A DNA stretch of 64,000 nt from Pseudonocardia sp. N23 (GCF_002583555.1 NZ_BEGX01000016.1:1-64000), one strand, 5' to 3'. Counted from the stretch's first letter, positions 8,577-16,849 are shown. Made by a program: numbers and translations. The notes: generated from the letters alone by a model not told the origin.

Positions 8577-8827
8577 CGGCGGGAGTGTCGGGGTGGTCGT
8601 CGGGCCGGGTCGAGCGCGGCCCGGACCGGCGCTTCGCCGCCGACGCCGAGGCCCACCGCCGCGACGCACCGCGGCACTGCCCGCGCTGCGGCGCCCCGCC
8701 CGCGCTCGCGACCGAGTTCTGGGAGGGCGCCGCGCGCAGGTTCTACTGTTCCTGCTCGGCCTGCGGCTGGACCGGTGAGATCACCCCGACCGGCGACGTC
8801 GCCGTCGGCCACGAACCCGAGCACTGA
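8573..8827 (+). CDS. Small zinc-ribbon protein coupled to Rieske oxygenase
   Basis: An 84-residue protein starting at a GTG that overlaps the oxygenase stop. Cys36 and Cys39 (CPRCG) plus Cys59, Cys61 and Cys64 (CSCSACG) form a likely zinc ribbon, followed by WTGEITPTGD. I do not recognise a named family. Translational coupling suggests it is made in step with the oxygenase and could assist its folding, metal loading or electron transfer. That role is inference from position only. Confidence 0.7.
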   Translation: MTAGVSGWSSGRVERGPDRRFAADAEAHRRDAPRHCPRCGAPPALATEFWEGAARRFYCSCSACGWTGEITPTGDVAVGHEPEH

Positions 8828-9046
8828 CCCCGCCGCGGGCGGTACCCCGGCTCCGGCCCCGCAGCGGCACCTGCAGGGCCCCCGAGCAGCCCGACCCCCT
8901 GTTGATCACGGGCTGACGCGCGGACGCCAGTGGCGTCCACGGATCGTTCGGGATCGTTCGAAGGAGGTGGACCCGTTCGGGCTGCGCACGTCACCCGTCC
9001 GGTGACCGTTGCGACACAACGTGATCCACCGTGCCGCAGACGCGGC

Positions 9047-9102
9047 CGAGATGCACCTGAGCGTCGCGCACCGGCGCTTCGGCGGCGCTGGTGTGCATCT
9101 CG
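9047..9102. terminator. Long inverted repeat between convergent genes
   Basis: CGAGATGCAC (9047-9056) pairs perfectly with GTGCATCTCG (9093-9102); the 36-nt interior is GC-rich and can form a second hairpin. It sits 19 bp beyond the stop of the reverse ferredoxin gene and 219 bp beyond the forward zinc-ribbon gene, as expected for a shared terminator. The rest of 8828-9121 shows no gene. Confidence 0.6.
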
Positions 9103-9121
9103 CGCGCCCGTTCCGCCGGGA

Positions 9122-9490
9122 TCAGGGGGCGTCGCCCCGTGCGTGGGCGCGCAGGCGTTCCGACATCGACATCGCGACGGGCTTCTCGCCGACGTCGGCG
9201 ACCCAGCCGTCGGCACCGCGCCGCACCGGGTACACCCCGAGTCGCAGAGCGGGGTGGGTGTGACACGAGCCGGTGGCCAGGTCGAAGCGGTACCAGTGCC
9301 ACGGGCATCGGACCACCCCGCCGTCCACCTGCCCCTCGACCAGCGGGCCCTTGTTGTGCGGGCACAGCGGGTCGGTCACCCGGTAGCGGCCGTCGACGAC
9401 GAACACCGCGAAGCTGCGGCCGTCGTCGACACCCAGGACACGCGCCCCCTCGCCGGCGACGGGATCGCCGCCGAGGGGGAGCAGCGTCAT
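9122..9490 (-). CDS. Rieske-type [2Fe-2S] ferredoxin
   Basis: A 122-residue single-domain Rieske protein. The cluster ligands are Cys43-x-His45 (CPHNKG) and Cys62-x2-His65 (CPWHWYRFD). Such proteins pass electrons to Rieske oxygenases, and the nearest partner is the oxygenase at 7245. The ATG at 9490 overlaps the stop of the tautomerase gene; the longer frame has an Arg-rich artefactual N-terminus. It is the last gene of the reverse operon that starts at 11277. Confidence 0.88.
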   Translation of the reverse strand: MTLLPLGGDPVAGEGARVLGVDDGRSFAVFVVDGRYRVTDPLCPHNKGPLVEGQVDGGVVRCPWHWYRFDLATGSCHTHPALRLGVYPVRRGADGWVADVGEKPVAMSMSERLRAHARGDAP

Positions 9491-9690
9491 CGGCGCCCGC
9501 TCGCCCGCAGGTCCGCGAGCGACTCGCCGCCGACGAACCACAGCTCCGGTTCGCACTCGTTGACGACGACGCGCACCGCCTCCCGGGGTGCCCCGATGGA
9601 CTCCTCGACGGCGGCGGTCACGGCGGCGCCGAGCGCCGCGAGCTGCTCGGGGGTGCGGCCCCGGGCGAGGGTGATCTGCACGAGCGGCAT
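9487..9690 (-). CDS. 4-oxalocrotonate tautomerase family protein
   Basis: A 67-residue protein starting MPLVQITLARGRT, with the catalytic Pro immediately after the initiator Met and an Arg near position 11, as in 4-oxalocrotonate tautomerases. It would convert the enol to the keto form of 2-hydroxymuconate (4-oxalocrotonate) in catechol meta-cleavage. The context is exact: it lies between the decarboxylase gene and a ferredoxin gene. The ATG at 9690 has a GGAGG-like site (AGGTCTC) upstream. Its size matches the ~62-70 residue family. Confidence 0.88.
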   Translation of the reverse strand: MPLVQITLARGRTPEQLAALGAAVTAAVEESIGAPREAVRVVVNECEPELWFVGGESLADLRASGRR

Positions 9691-9703
9691 GAGACCTCCA
9701 GGG

Positions 9704-10468
9704 TCAGCGGCAACCGAGTTCGAGCGAACCGATCCGGTCGATCGAGGCGACGACGACGTCGCCCGGTGCGACGGGCACTGCGGCGGTGAGCCCGCCGGAG
9801 AGCACGACCTCGCCCGCGCGCAGCCCCTCACCGTCGGCGGCCATGCGGCGCACCATCCAGGCGACCGCGGCGGCGGGGTGGCCGAGTGAGGCGGCGCCCG
9901 ACGCCGTCGCGACGACCTCGCCGTTGTGTTCGAGGACGACGCCGACGACGCGCAGGTCGATGCCGTCGAGCGGCACCGGCGTGCCCACGACGAAGCGGGA
10001 CGCGGAGGTGTTGTCGGCGACGACGTCGGCCATCGTGAACCTGTAGGCGCGGTAGCGGGAGTCGAGCACCTCGATCCCGACGGCGACCCCGGACGACGCG
10101 GCGACGACGTCGGCGGCGCTGACGTGCGGCCCGGCGAGGTCGCGGCCCATCACGAAGACGATCTCGGGTTCGCAGCGCGGCTGGATGAGCGCCGTGGTGT
10201 CGAGCGGCTCGCCGATGTCGAGCGCGCCGGATCCGGGCAGGAAGCCGTAGACGGGGGAGGAGACGCCGACCTGGGCCTGTTTGGCCCGTGAGGTGACGCC
10301 GAGCTTCCAGCCGACGAGCGGTCCGGCCGACTCGCGCAGGACCCGCTGCACGGCGTAGCCGGCGTCGAGGTCGAGGTCGGGGAACTCGGCGTTGAGCGAG
10401 TCGATCGCAGTGCGCTCGGCGACGGCCTTCTGCAGCCGCCCGGCGAGCTCGGTGACGTTGACGCTCAC
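9704..10468 (-). CDS. dmpH: 4-oxalocrotonate decarboxylase
   Basis: A 254-residue member of the hydratase/decarboxylase family. It matches the XylI/DmpH branch over the DSRYRAYRFTMADVVADN segment, GVVLEHNGEVV and the C-terminal SGGLTAAVPVAPGD. Predicted role: magnesium-dependent decarboxylation of 4-oxalocrotonate to 2-hydroxypenta-2,4-dienoate, usually in complex with the hydratase encoded just upstream. The GTG start at 10468 overlaps the hydratase stop (GTGA). The acidic metal-binding residues lie in the CEPEIVFVMG segment. Confidence 0.85.
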   Translation of the reverse strand: MSVNVTELAGRLQKAVAERTAIDSLNAEFPDLDLDAGYAVQRVLRESAGPLVGWKLGVTSRAKQAQVGVSSPVYGFLPGSGALDIGEPLDTTALIQPRCEPEIVFVMGRDLAGPHVSAADVVAASSGVAVGIEVLDSRYRAYRFTMADVVADNTSASRFVVGTPVPLDGIDLRVVGVVLEHNGEVVATASGAASLGHPAAAVAWMVRRMAADGEGLRAGEVVLSGGLTAAVPVAPGDVVVASIDRIGSLELGCR

Positions 10469-11277
10469 GAGGTCTCCTCCTCGACACGAGCGGCTCGGCC
10501 GACGCGTGCGGTGACGGGCCCGAGCCGGTCGAACTCGGCGCGGAAGACGTCGCCGGGGGCCATCGGTACGGCAGCGTGCAGTGCCCCGGTCATGACGATG
10601 TGTCCCGGTTCGAGGGCGACCCCGTTGGCGCCCAGAACATTGGCGAGCCAGGCGACGACGGCGACGGGGTCGCCGAGTGCCGCGGCGCCCGCGCCGGTGT
10701 CGACCAGCTCGCCGTTGCGGGTGAGCGTCATGCCGAGCAGCCGGGTGTCGATGTCGTCGAGCGGGACGATCCGCGACGAGGTGACGATCGCGCCGCAGGA
10801 GGCGAGGTCGGCGACGGTGTCGGCGAGCTTGATCCGCCAGTCGGCGATCCGGGAGTCGACGATCTCGAACCCGGCGACGGCCCCCGCGATGGCCTGGCGC
10901 GCCGCGGTCACGGTGACGCCAGGGCCGGCCAGCCGCGAGCCCATGACGAAGACGATCTCGGCCTCGGCCTTGGGGGCGATGAAGTTCGCGGGGTCGATGA
11001 CGTCGCCGTCGGCGTAGACGGTGGAGCCGAGGACGGGAGAGTGGTCGGGGGAGTCGACGCCGATCATGCGCTGCATGGGTTTCGACGTCAGACCCACCTT
11101 GTGCCCGACGATGGTGTCGCCGTCGGCCAGCAGCAGCGGGACCAGCTCCTGCTGGATCGCGTATCCGTCGGCCATCCCGAGGCCGGGTTCGGCGTCGGTG
11201 AACGGCGCGATCGGCACGCGGGTCCGCCGGGCTTCGTAGAGCGCCCGAGCCTTCGCGGGCGCGTCCGTCACGGGCAT
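10465..11277 (-). CDS. dmpE: 2-hydroxypenta-2,4-dienoate hydratase
   Basis: A 270-residue paralogue of the decarboxylase that follows the XylJ/DmpE pattern: VGHKVGLTSKPMQRMIGV, the metal segment AEAEIVFVMG, FEIVDSRIADWRIKLADTVAD and the TGAGAAALGDPV / VAWLANVLG blocks. It hydrates 2-hydroxypentadienoate to 4-hydroxy-2-oxovalerate. It is the first gene of a four-gene reverse operon. The aldolase, acetaldehyde dehydrogenase and hydroxymuconic semialdehyde dehydrogenase that complete the pathway are not in this window. The ATG at 11277 has AGGAGG-like sequence upstream. Confidence 0.87.
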   Translation of the reverse strand: MPVTDAPAKARALYEARRTRVPIAPFTDAEPGLGMADGYAIQQELVPLLLADGDTIVGHKVGLTSKPMQRMIGVDSPDHSPVLGSTVYADGDVIDPANFIAPKAEAEIVFVMGSRLAGPGVTVTAARQAIAGAVAGFEIVDSRIADWRIKLADTVADLASCGAIVTSSRIVPLDDIDTRLLGMTLTRNGELVDTGAGAAALGDPVAVVAWLANVLGANGVALEPGHIVMTGALHAAVPMAPGDVFRAEFDRLGPVTARVGRAARVEEETS

Positions 11278-11364
11278 GGTCCTCCTCGTCGCACTGCATC
11301 GCGTCCACCGCCGTGGGGCGGGGACGACCGATCGTCGCGGGCGGCCGGGTGCGTGTCAGCCGCT

Positions 11365-11385
11365 CCGTTCCACTCAGCAGAACGG
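11365..11385. promoter_or_regulatory. IclR-like operator upstream of hydratase operon
   Basis: CCGTTC-N9-GAACGG is an inverted repeat with 6-bp arms, containing the 17-bp GTTC-N9-GAAC core at 11367-11383. It lies 90 bp upstream of the hydratase start and just past the iclR stop, where a promoter for the meta-cleavage operon is expected. Confidence 0.5.
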
Positions 11386-11389
11386 CCGG

Positions 11390-12178
11390 TCATCGGGCTG
11401 CCACCCGCCGCTCACCCTCGGGCACCCAGCCGAGCCGGCGGGACACGGCCTCGCCCGCCTCGACGAGCAGCCGCGCGTGCCGGCGCCGCGACACCGCGCC
11501 GAGCCGGGCCGAGGGCGCCCCGATGCTCACCGCGGCGACGACGTCGCCGTGCATGTCGCGGATCGGGGCGGCGACCGAGGTCACGCCGATCTCGCGTTCG
11601 TCGACCGACCGCGCCCAGCCCTGCGCCCGCACGCCGGCGAGCTCGGCGCGCAGCTCGTCGGCGTCGGTGACGGTGTGCGGGGTGAACCGGGGCAGCCCGG
11701 CGGCCAGGACCTGGTCCAGCGCCGCGCCCGGCAGGTGCGCGAGCAGGACCTTCCCGGAGCTGGTGGCGTGCGCGGGGACGCGGCGGCCGGTCTCGGTGAA
11801 CAGCCGCAGCGAGTAGGCGCTCTCCAGCCGGTCGACGTAGACGACCTCGATGCCGTCGAGCACCCCGACCTGCGACGACTCGCCGGTCTCCTCGCGCAGC
11901 CGGACCAGGACGGGCCCGGCGGCGGCGTGCAGGTCGAGATGGATCTTCACGGCCTCGCCCAGCTCGTAGACGACGATGCCGAGGCGGTACCCGCCGGTGT
12001 GCGGGTCCTGCTCGACGAGCCCCTCACCGGCGAGCGTCGTCAGCAGGCGGTGGACGTTGGACTTGCCGATGCCCAGTCGCCGCGACAGCTCGGAGACGCC
12101 GATCGACTCCTCGCGGGTGAGGAACGCCTTGAGCAGCCGGGCGGCGTTGGTGACGGTGGAGAGCGGGGCGTCGGTCAC
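11390..12178 (-). CDS. IclR family transcriptional regulator (second of three)
   Basis: A 262-residue regulator with an N-terminal winged HTH (IGVSELSRRLGIGKSNVHRLL, about residues 25-48) and an IclR effector domain (HATSSGKVLLAHLP, EIGVTSVAAPIRD). The GTG start at 12178 overlaps the stop of the upstream unknown gene. It sits between two ring-cleavage operons, both preceded by GTTC-N9-GAAC sites, and is the best candidate for the protein that binds them. Confidence 0.9.
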   Translation of the reverse strand: MTDAPLSTVTNAARLLKAFLTREESIGVSELSRRLGIGKSNVHRLLTTLAGEGLVEQDPHTGGYRLGIVVYELGEAVKIHLDLHAAAGPVLVRLREETGESSQVGVLDGIEVVYVDRLESAYSLRLFTETGRRVPAHATSSGKVLLAHLPGAALDQVLAAGLPRFTPHTVTDADELRAELAGVRAQGWARSVDEREIGVTSVAAPIRDMHGDVVAAVSIGAPSARLGAVSRRRHARLLVEAGEAVSRRLGWVPEGERRVAAR

Positions 12179-12867
12179 GACGGGGGTCGCCAGTCGCTGC
12201 GGCCACCCACCGACGCGAGCAGGGCCTTCCTGATCGAGTCGGGGTCGAGGCTCTCGGCCGCCGCGGCGACACCGGCGTTGTGCGGGGCGATCTCCTTGGC
12301 CAGCAGCGCCTGTGCCCGCGGCAGGCCCGCGTGTGCGGCGCCGGCGAGCTCGTCGACGAGGTGCTCACGGCCGCGGACCCGGCTGCGGATCGTCTCGAAG
12401 TCGCGGGCAGCGGCGGAGTGCCCGCTCGCGAGCCCGGACCCGACGTGCCCGGCGTGGTGCGGGGTCAGCCCGGACCCGGGCTGGGCGACCACGTGGTAGA
12501 CGACCGTCGAGATGCCGAGGGCGGTCTTCACCCCGTCGTAGGCGGGGCCGGCGGTCTCGTCGAGCGTGCCGAGGGCGGGGACGACGACGGGGTCGTAGAA
12601 CCGCAGCGTCCAGCCCAGCCCGTCGAGCGAGCCGTCGACCTCGACCTCCTGGCCGCGCAGGGGGCCCAGACCCTCACGGGTCGCGAGCAGGTGCAGGTTG
12701 CGCACGCCGACAGCGGCGACCGTGACCGGCGGACCGCCCGCGAGCAGCGGCATCGCACCGCGCACGGCGGGCGCGAAGGTGTCGGCCTGCGCCAGGTAGG
12801 CGCGGTGCAGGGCGGTCACGTACTGCGCGACGGCCGCGCGCACGTCCTCGGGACGGTTCTCCGTCAT
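12175..12867 (-). CDS. Conserved-looking protein of unknown function
   Basis: I do not recognise this 230-residue protein. It is Ala/Gly-rich and soluble, with no transmembrane segment, signal peptide or obvious metal motif. The middle contains EVEVDGSLDGLGWTLRFYDP and several His residues (LTPHHAGHVGSG). It starts at an ATG with GTGAGG upstream, overlaps the iclR start by 4 bp and diverges from the catechol dioxygenase operon. Co-transcription with the regulator suggests a role in sensing or processing the pathway substrate. Confidence 0.65.
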   Translation of the reverse strand: MTENRPEDVRAAVAQYVTALHRAYLAQADTFAPAVRGAMPLLAGGPPVTVAAVGVRNLHLLATREGLGPLRGQEVEVDGSLDGLGWTLRFYDPVVVPALGTLDETAGPAYDGVKTALGISTVVYHVVAQPGSGLTPHHAGHVGSGLASGHSAAARDFETIRSRVRGREHLVDELAGAAHAGLPRAQALLAKEIAPHNAGVAAAAESLDPDSIRKALLASVGGRSDWRPPS

Positions 12868-12882
12868 CACACCTCACCGACG

Positions 12883-12928
12883 CGGAAGCGTTCCGATTTG
12901 CGGAACGGCAAGTCTGTCCTGCGGAACG
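12883..12928. promoter_or_regulatory. IclR-like operator cluster upstream of catechol dioxygenase operon
   Basis: CGTTCCG-ATTTG-CGGAACG (12889-12907) is a perfect inverted repeat with 7-bp arms that contains the GTTC-N9-GAAC core. A further TTCCG partner (CGGAA at 12883-12887) and an extra CGGAACG half-site (12922-12928) flank it. The spacing suits cooperative binding. It lies between the unknown gene/iclR operon and the divergent dioxygenase operon. Confidence 0.6.
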
Positions 12929-12985
12929 CTAGGACGGCTACGGTCGAACCGTCAAGACGCCCCGCCATCCCAGGGAGCTTGCACC

Positions 12986-13900
12986 GTGGGGATCCTCAGA
13001 CTCGCTCACGTCGACGTCCGCACGCCGGACCTCGACCTGTCCGCCGCCTACTACACCGAGGTCATGGGCCTGCAGCAGGTGCAGCGGACCGACGACACCG
13101 TCTACTTCAAGTGCTGGGACGAGGAGGACCACCACTCGCTGCGGATGCGCTACAACCCCCGCACCGGGCTGGACTCGTTCACCTTCCGCGTCGAGGCGGA
13201 GGACGACCTGCACGACTTCGAGAAGCGCGTCGAGGCCTACGGCTGCCCGACGACCCGCGTGAGCCGCGGCGAGGCCGTCGGCCAGGGGGAGTCGCTGCGC
13301 TTCGAGGTCCCGAGCGGCCAGATCATGGAACTGGTCTGGGACATCGAGAAGACCGGCAACATCCTCGGCAAGCACAACCCGTCGCCGGTGCCGCCGCCCG
13401 ACCTCCCCGGCATCGCCCCGCCCCGGATGGACCACATGCTGGTCAACGCCGAGGAGGTCGCCGAGGCCTCGCGGTTCTTCATCGACGTCCTCGGGATGCG
13501 GCTGACCGAGCAGGTCCTCGACGGCAACGGCCACCAGCTCGGGGTGTGGCTCGCCGGGCGCACCAACTCGCCGCACGACATCGCGATCGTCAACGGCCCC
13601 AACGGTGCCCTGCACCACTGGGCCTACTGGCTCGACGACTGGGACCACATCCGCAAGGCCGCCGACACCCTCGCCTACAACGGGGTGCAGATCGACCAGG
13701 GACCGACGCGCCACGGCGTCACCCGCGGCAACACCATCTACTTCTTCGACCCGCTCGGGATCCGCAACGAGGTCTTCACCGGTGGGTACTGGGTCGATCC
13801 CGACCACGAGATCATCACCTGGACCGAGCAGGAGTTCGGGAAGGGCCTCTTCTACTACGAGAACGTCATCAGCCAGCGCTTCCTGCGCATGCACACCTGA
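12986..13900 (+). CDS. Catechol 2,3-dioxygenase (XylE-like), first copy
   Basis: A 304-residue type I extradiol dioxygenase with two vicinal-oxygen-chelate modules. Iron ligands by alignment with XylE are His150 (RMDHM), His211 (LHHWAYW) and Glu262 (NEVF). Second-sphere His197 (SPHDI), His243 (TRHG) and Tyr252 (IYFF) are also conserved. It should cleave catechol or a substituted catechol next to the diol, giving 2-hydroxymuconic semialdehyde. The GTG start at 12986 follows a GGGAG site. It heads a four-gene operon. Confidence 0.9.
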   Translation: MGILRLAHVDVRTPDLDLSAAYYTEVMGLQQVQRTDDTVYFKCWDEEDHHSLRMRYNPRTGLDSFTFRVEAEDDLHDFEKRVEAYGCPTTRVSRGEAVGQGESLRFEVPSGQIMELVWDIEKTGNILGKHNPSPVPPPDLPGIAPPRMDHMLVNAEEVAEASRFFIDVLGMRLTEQVLDGNGHQLGVWLAGRTNSPHDIAIVNGPNGALHHWAYWLDDWDHIRKAADTLAYNGVQIDQGPTRHGVTRGNTIYFFDPLGIRNEVFTGGYWVDPDHEIITWTEQEFGKGLFYYENVISQRFLRMHT

Positions 13901-13995
13901 TCCACCCGCCCCGCCGGTTCCGCAGGCTCCACCGGCGTCCATCCCCGTTCCCGCGCGAGATGCCCCTGCCTCGGTCGACGAAGGAGTCCCGCCAC

Positions 13996-14925
13996 ATGCC
14001 TGACCGAATCCTCCGGTTGCAGCACGTCGAGGTGCGCGTCCCCGACCTGGAGCTGTGCACCGCCTACTACACCGAGGTCCTCGGCCTGATCGAGACCGCG
14101 CGCGACGTCCGCGACGGCGTCGACCGCGTCTTCCTCAAGTGCTGGGACGAGCAGGAGCACCACTCCGTCGTGCTGCGACAGGCCCCGACCTACGGCCTGG
14201 ACCACATGTCGTTCAAGGTCGGTGCCGCCGACGACCTCGACCACTTCACCGAGAAGCTCGAGGCCGCGGGCGTGCCGGTGAAGCGGTTCGCCTCCCGCGA
14301 GCTCGGCCCGGGCTGGGGCGCGGCGATCCGCTTCGAGGCACCGTCGGGGCACCTCGTCGAGCTGGTCCACGGCATGGAGCGGCTCGGCAACATGCTGCCG
14401 ATGACGAACCCGCCGCCCCGGCCGCAGGACCTCGTCGGCATCGCGCCGCCGCGGCTGGACCACGTGTTCGTCATGGCCGAGGACGTCGAGGCGTTCACGG
14501 CGTTCTTCACCGAGCTGCTGGAGTTCCGGCTCACCGAGCAGATCGTGGCCAACGACGGCCACCAGCTCGCCGCGTTCCTCGAACGCAGCCACACCCCGCA
14601 CGACATCGCCGTGATCACCGGTCCCAACGGCGCGCTGCACCACTTCGCGTTCTGGATGGACGACTGGAACGGCATCCGCGACGCCGCCGACACGCTGGCC
14701 TACCACGGTGTCCAGATCGACGTGGCGCCCACGCGGCACGGGGTGACCCGCGGCTACACGACGTACTTCTTCGACCCCGTGGGCAACCGCAACGAGCTGT
14801 TCACCGGCGGCTACTGGGTCGACCCGGACTTCGAGCCGATCACGTGGACCGAGGAGGAGATGGGGCGGGCCATCTTCTACTACCACCGCGAGGTCAACGA
14901 GCGCTTCTTCACGGTGCACTCATGA
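13996..14925 (+). CDS. Catechol 2,3-dioxygenase (XylE-like), second copy
   Basis: A 309-residue paralogue of the preceding enzyme with the complete iron site: His155 (RLDHV), His216 (LHHFAFW) and Glu267 (NELF), plus His202, His248 and Tyr257. Clear divergence between the copies suggests different ring substituents rather than a recent duplication. The ATG at 13996 has AAGGAG at 13981. Its stop overlaps the phosphatase start as ATGA, so the downstream gene is translationally coupled. Confidence 0.9.
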   Translation: MPDRILRLQHVEVRVPDLELCTAYYTEVLGLIETARDVRDGVDRVFLKCWDEQEHHSVVLRQAPTYGLDHMSFKVGAADDLDHFTEKLEAAGVPVKRFASRELGPGWGAAIRFEAPSGHLVELVHGMERLGNMLPMTNPPPRPQDLVGIAPPRLDHVFVMAEDVEAFTAFFTELLEFRLTEQIVANDGHQLAAFLERSHTPHDIAVITGPNGALHHFAFWMDDWNGIRDAADTLAYHGVQIDVAPTRHGVTRGYTTYFFDPVGNRNELFTGGYWVDPDFEPITWTEEEMGRAIFYYHREVNERFFTVHS

Positions 14926-15959
14926 CCGACGCCCGCAAGCTCGACCGCTACGAGGCTCCGGGCTACCTGGCCCGTTACCGGGAGCGCCGCGGCGCCGCAC
15001 CCGCGGAGGGCACGAACGGCCACGCGCCGCCGACCGACGACACCCCGCTGTACCTGCGCCGGTTCCGCGACCGCGGCGCGACGACCGCGGCCCCGCTGCC
15101 GGCGACCGTCGAGTTCGAGGGGACGACGTTCACCCCCGCGCTCGCGGAGGCGACCCGCGGCAAGGAGATCTCCGCACCGGTCGAGCGCCGCGCGTCGGAG
15201 AAGGTCGTCTGCGAGATCTCGATCATCCGCCACGGCATCACCCAGGGCTACTCCACCGATGCCGGCCTGACGCCGATGGGCGGCTGGCAGGCGCATCGTC
15301 GTGGCCACGAGCTGGCCCGGCGCTGGGACGGCGGCGACAAGGTGCGGCTGGTGTGCGCGGCGACGAACCGCGCCCGCCAGACCGCCGAGCAGATCTACCG
15401 TGGCGCCACCGACGGCCTGCAGATGTGGGGTCACGAGGTCGAGCTGTCGGAGCCGGAGGCCATCCCCGAGCTGCGCAACTTCGGTGTCTGGACCCCCGAC
15501 GGGCTGCGCGACGTGACCTCGGCGTTCCGGCAGTACCAGGCCACGATGGAGAAGCTGGAACGGATGGCGGTCGGCGACCGGCCGCGCTGGCTCGTCGAGA
15601 TCGACCGCTTCTACCGGGCCCAGCTGGGCGGGGCCGACCCGATCCAGATGTGGCTGACGATCCCGCTCATGTACTTCGAGCCGCCCGCGCTGTGCGTGCG
15701 CCGGTTCTGGCGGGGCTTCCACCGGCTGATGGCCCAGAGCCCCGGGCACAGGCGGATCGTCGCGGCCACGCACTCCGGTCCGATGCGCGCCTTCGCGACG
15801 TGGGCGCACGGCTACGACCCGGGCGAGCCGCTCAACACCGAGGAGATCCGGGTCAAGCTGCGCGAGGGCGGGCGGACCGCGTTCGTGTCCTACCGCAACC
15901 GCGTCACCGAGGTGCACGTGCCGCCTGCCGACGAGTTCCCGGCCTGGGACGAGGTGTGA
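14922..15959 (+). CDS. Histidine phosphatase (phosphoglycerate mutase-like) protein
   Basis: A 345-residue protein. The C-terminal ~240 residues are a histidine phosphatase domain with the RHG motif at 103-105 (SIIRHGITQGYST), the second Arg in TNRARQT and the second catalytic His in ATHSGPMRAF. The first ~95 residues are a hydrophilic, Arg-rich extension without a recognised domain. It is coupled to the catechol dioxygenase gene by ATGA. A phosphatase inside a meta-cleavage operon is unexpected and may connect with the split aryl kinase at 1654-4496; that link is inference. Confidence 0.8.
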   Translation: MTDARKLDRYEAPGYLARYRERRGAAPAEGTNGHAPPTDDTPLYLRRFRDRGATTAAPLPATVEFEGTTFTPALAEATRGKEISAPVERRASEKVVCEISIIRHGITQGYSTDAGLTPMGGWQAHRRGHELARRWDGGDKVRLVCAATNRARQTAEQIYRGATDGLQMWGHEVELSEPEAIPELRNFGVWTPDGLRDVTSAFRQYQATMEKLERMAVGDRPRWLVEIDRFYRAQLGGADPIQMWLTIPLMYFEPPALCVRRFWRGFHRLMAQSPGHRRIVAATHSGPMRAFATWAHGYDPGEPLNTEEIRVKLREGGRTAFVSYRNRVTEVHVPPADEFPAWDEV

Positions 15960-15963
15960 CCCC

Positions 15964-16782
15964 ATGACGGTCCTCGACGGACGGCCGGCCCTCACCGACG
16001 CAGCCGACACGGAGGCAGGCGACGGGCCCCTGCGGTCCGTCGCCATCGCCATGGCGGTCCTCGAGTGCTTCGGCGAGGAACCGGAGCTGGGGGCGACGAA
16101 GGTCGCGCAGCGCCTCGGCGTCGCGAAGAGCACGGCGTGCCGGATGCTGGCGGCGCTCGCGTCGGGCGGGCTGCTCGAGCGCAGCGGCGCCGGCCGCTAC
16201 CGGCTGGGGCTGCGGCTGTTCGAGATGGGCCAGCTCGCCGTCGACCGGCTGATGCTGCGCGAGATCGCGTTGCCGGTCCTGGGGGAGCTGCGCGAGGTGC
16301 TGCGCGAGACGGCCCAGCTCGCCGTGCCCGTCGGGTCAGAGGTGCTCTACGTGGAGCGGCTGGAGAACTCCGACGCCGGCATCATGTTCCACACAGAGCT
16401 GTACCGGCGGGGGCCGGGCCACTCGTCGAGCGCGGGCAAGGCGATGGCCGCGGTGAACCCGGCCATGGCCCGGGCGATCCTCGACCGCGGCTTCGTGCGC
16501 CGCACCCCGTTCACGATCGTCGACCCGGGCCGATACCGGCAGGTCCTGCTGCAGGTGCAGACCGACGGGTTCGCCGTCTCCCGCGAGGAGCACACGATCG
16601 GCATGTCGTCGATCGCGGCGCCCGTCGTGGTCACCCGCGGCGACCGCCGGGTGGCCGTCGCCGCGATCTCGGTGGTGGGTCGGACGGCGAGCATCCTCGG
16701 CGCGCGCAAGATGGCCGTCGTCCAGAATGTGCGCCGGGCGGCGGCGTCGGTGTCCGCGGAGCTGGACCGCTCGGCCCCGTGA
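15964..16782 (+). CDS. IclR family transcriptional regulator (third of three)
   Basis: A 272-residue regulator with a winged HTH (LGATKVAQRLGVAKSTACRML, about residues 40-62) and an effector domain (SSSAGKAMAAVNP, TIGMSSIAAPVVV). It differs from the other two IclR proteins in the recognition helix (KSTACR rather than KSNVHR or TSTVHR), so it probably reads a different operator. It is the last gene of the dioxygenase operon, 4 bp after the phosphatase, and may autoregulate that transcript. Confidence 0.9.
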   Translation: MTVLDGRPALTDAADTEAGDGPLRSVAIAMAVLECFGEEPELGATKVAQRLGVAKSTACRMLAALASGGLLERSGAGRYRLGLRLFEMGQLAVDRLMLREIALPVLGELREVLRETAQLAVPVGSEVLYVERLENSDAGIMFHTELYRRGPGHSSSAGKAMAAVNPAMARAILDRGFVRRTPFTIVDPGRYRQVLLQVQTDGFAVSREEHTIGMSSIAAPVVVTRGDRRVAVAAISVVGRTASILGARKMAVVQNVRRAAASVSAELDRSAP

Positions 16783-16787
16783 ACCCT

Positions 16788-16827
16788 GTGAGTGGCAACA
16801 GTCGCCATGGCGACTGTTGCCACTCAC
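16788..16827. repeat. 40-bp perfect palindrome (family copy 1)
   Basis: GTGAGTGGCAACAGTCGCCA is followed by its exact reverse complement, giving a perfect 40-bp palindrome between the converging iclR (ends 16782) and MetE-like (ends 16850) genes. It belongs to a family of six such elements in this window. It could act as a bidirectional terminator, but the conserved GTGAGTGGC ends are more than a hairpin needs. Confidence 0.9.
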
Positions 16828-16849
16828 GACCGCTGAGCAGCGGCAACGC

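Noticed and set aside
12280..14925. Very long open frame on the + strand overlapping the unknown gene and the first dioxygenase
   Set aside because: Only its last part (from 13996) codes for a recognisable protein; the rest is an Arg/Pro/Ala-rich shadow of other genes, typical of very GC-rich DNA.
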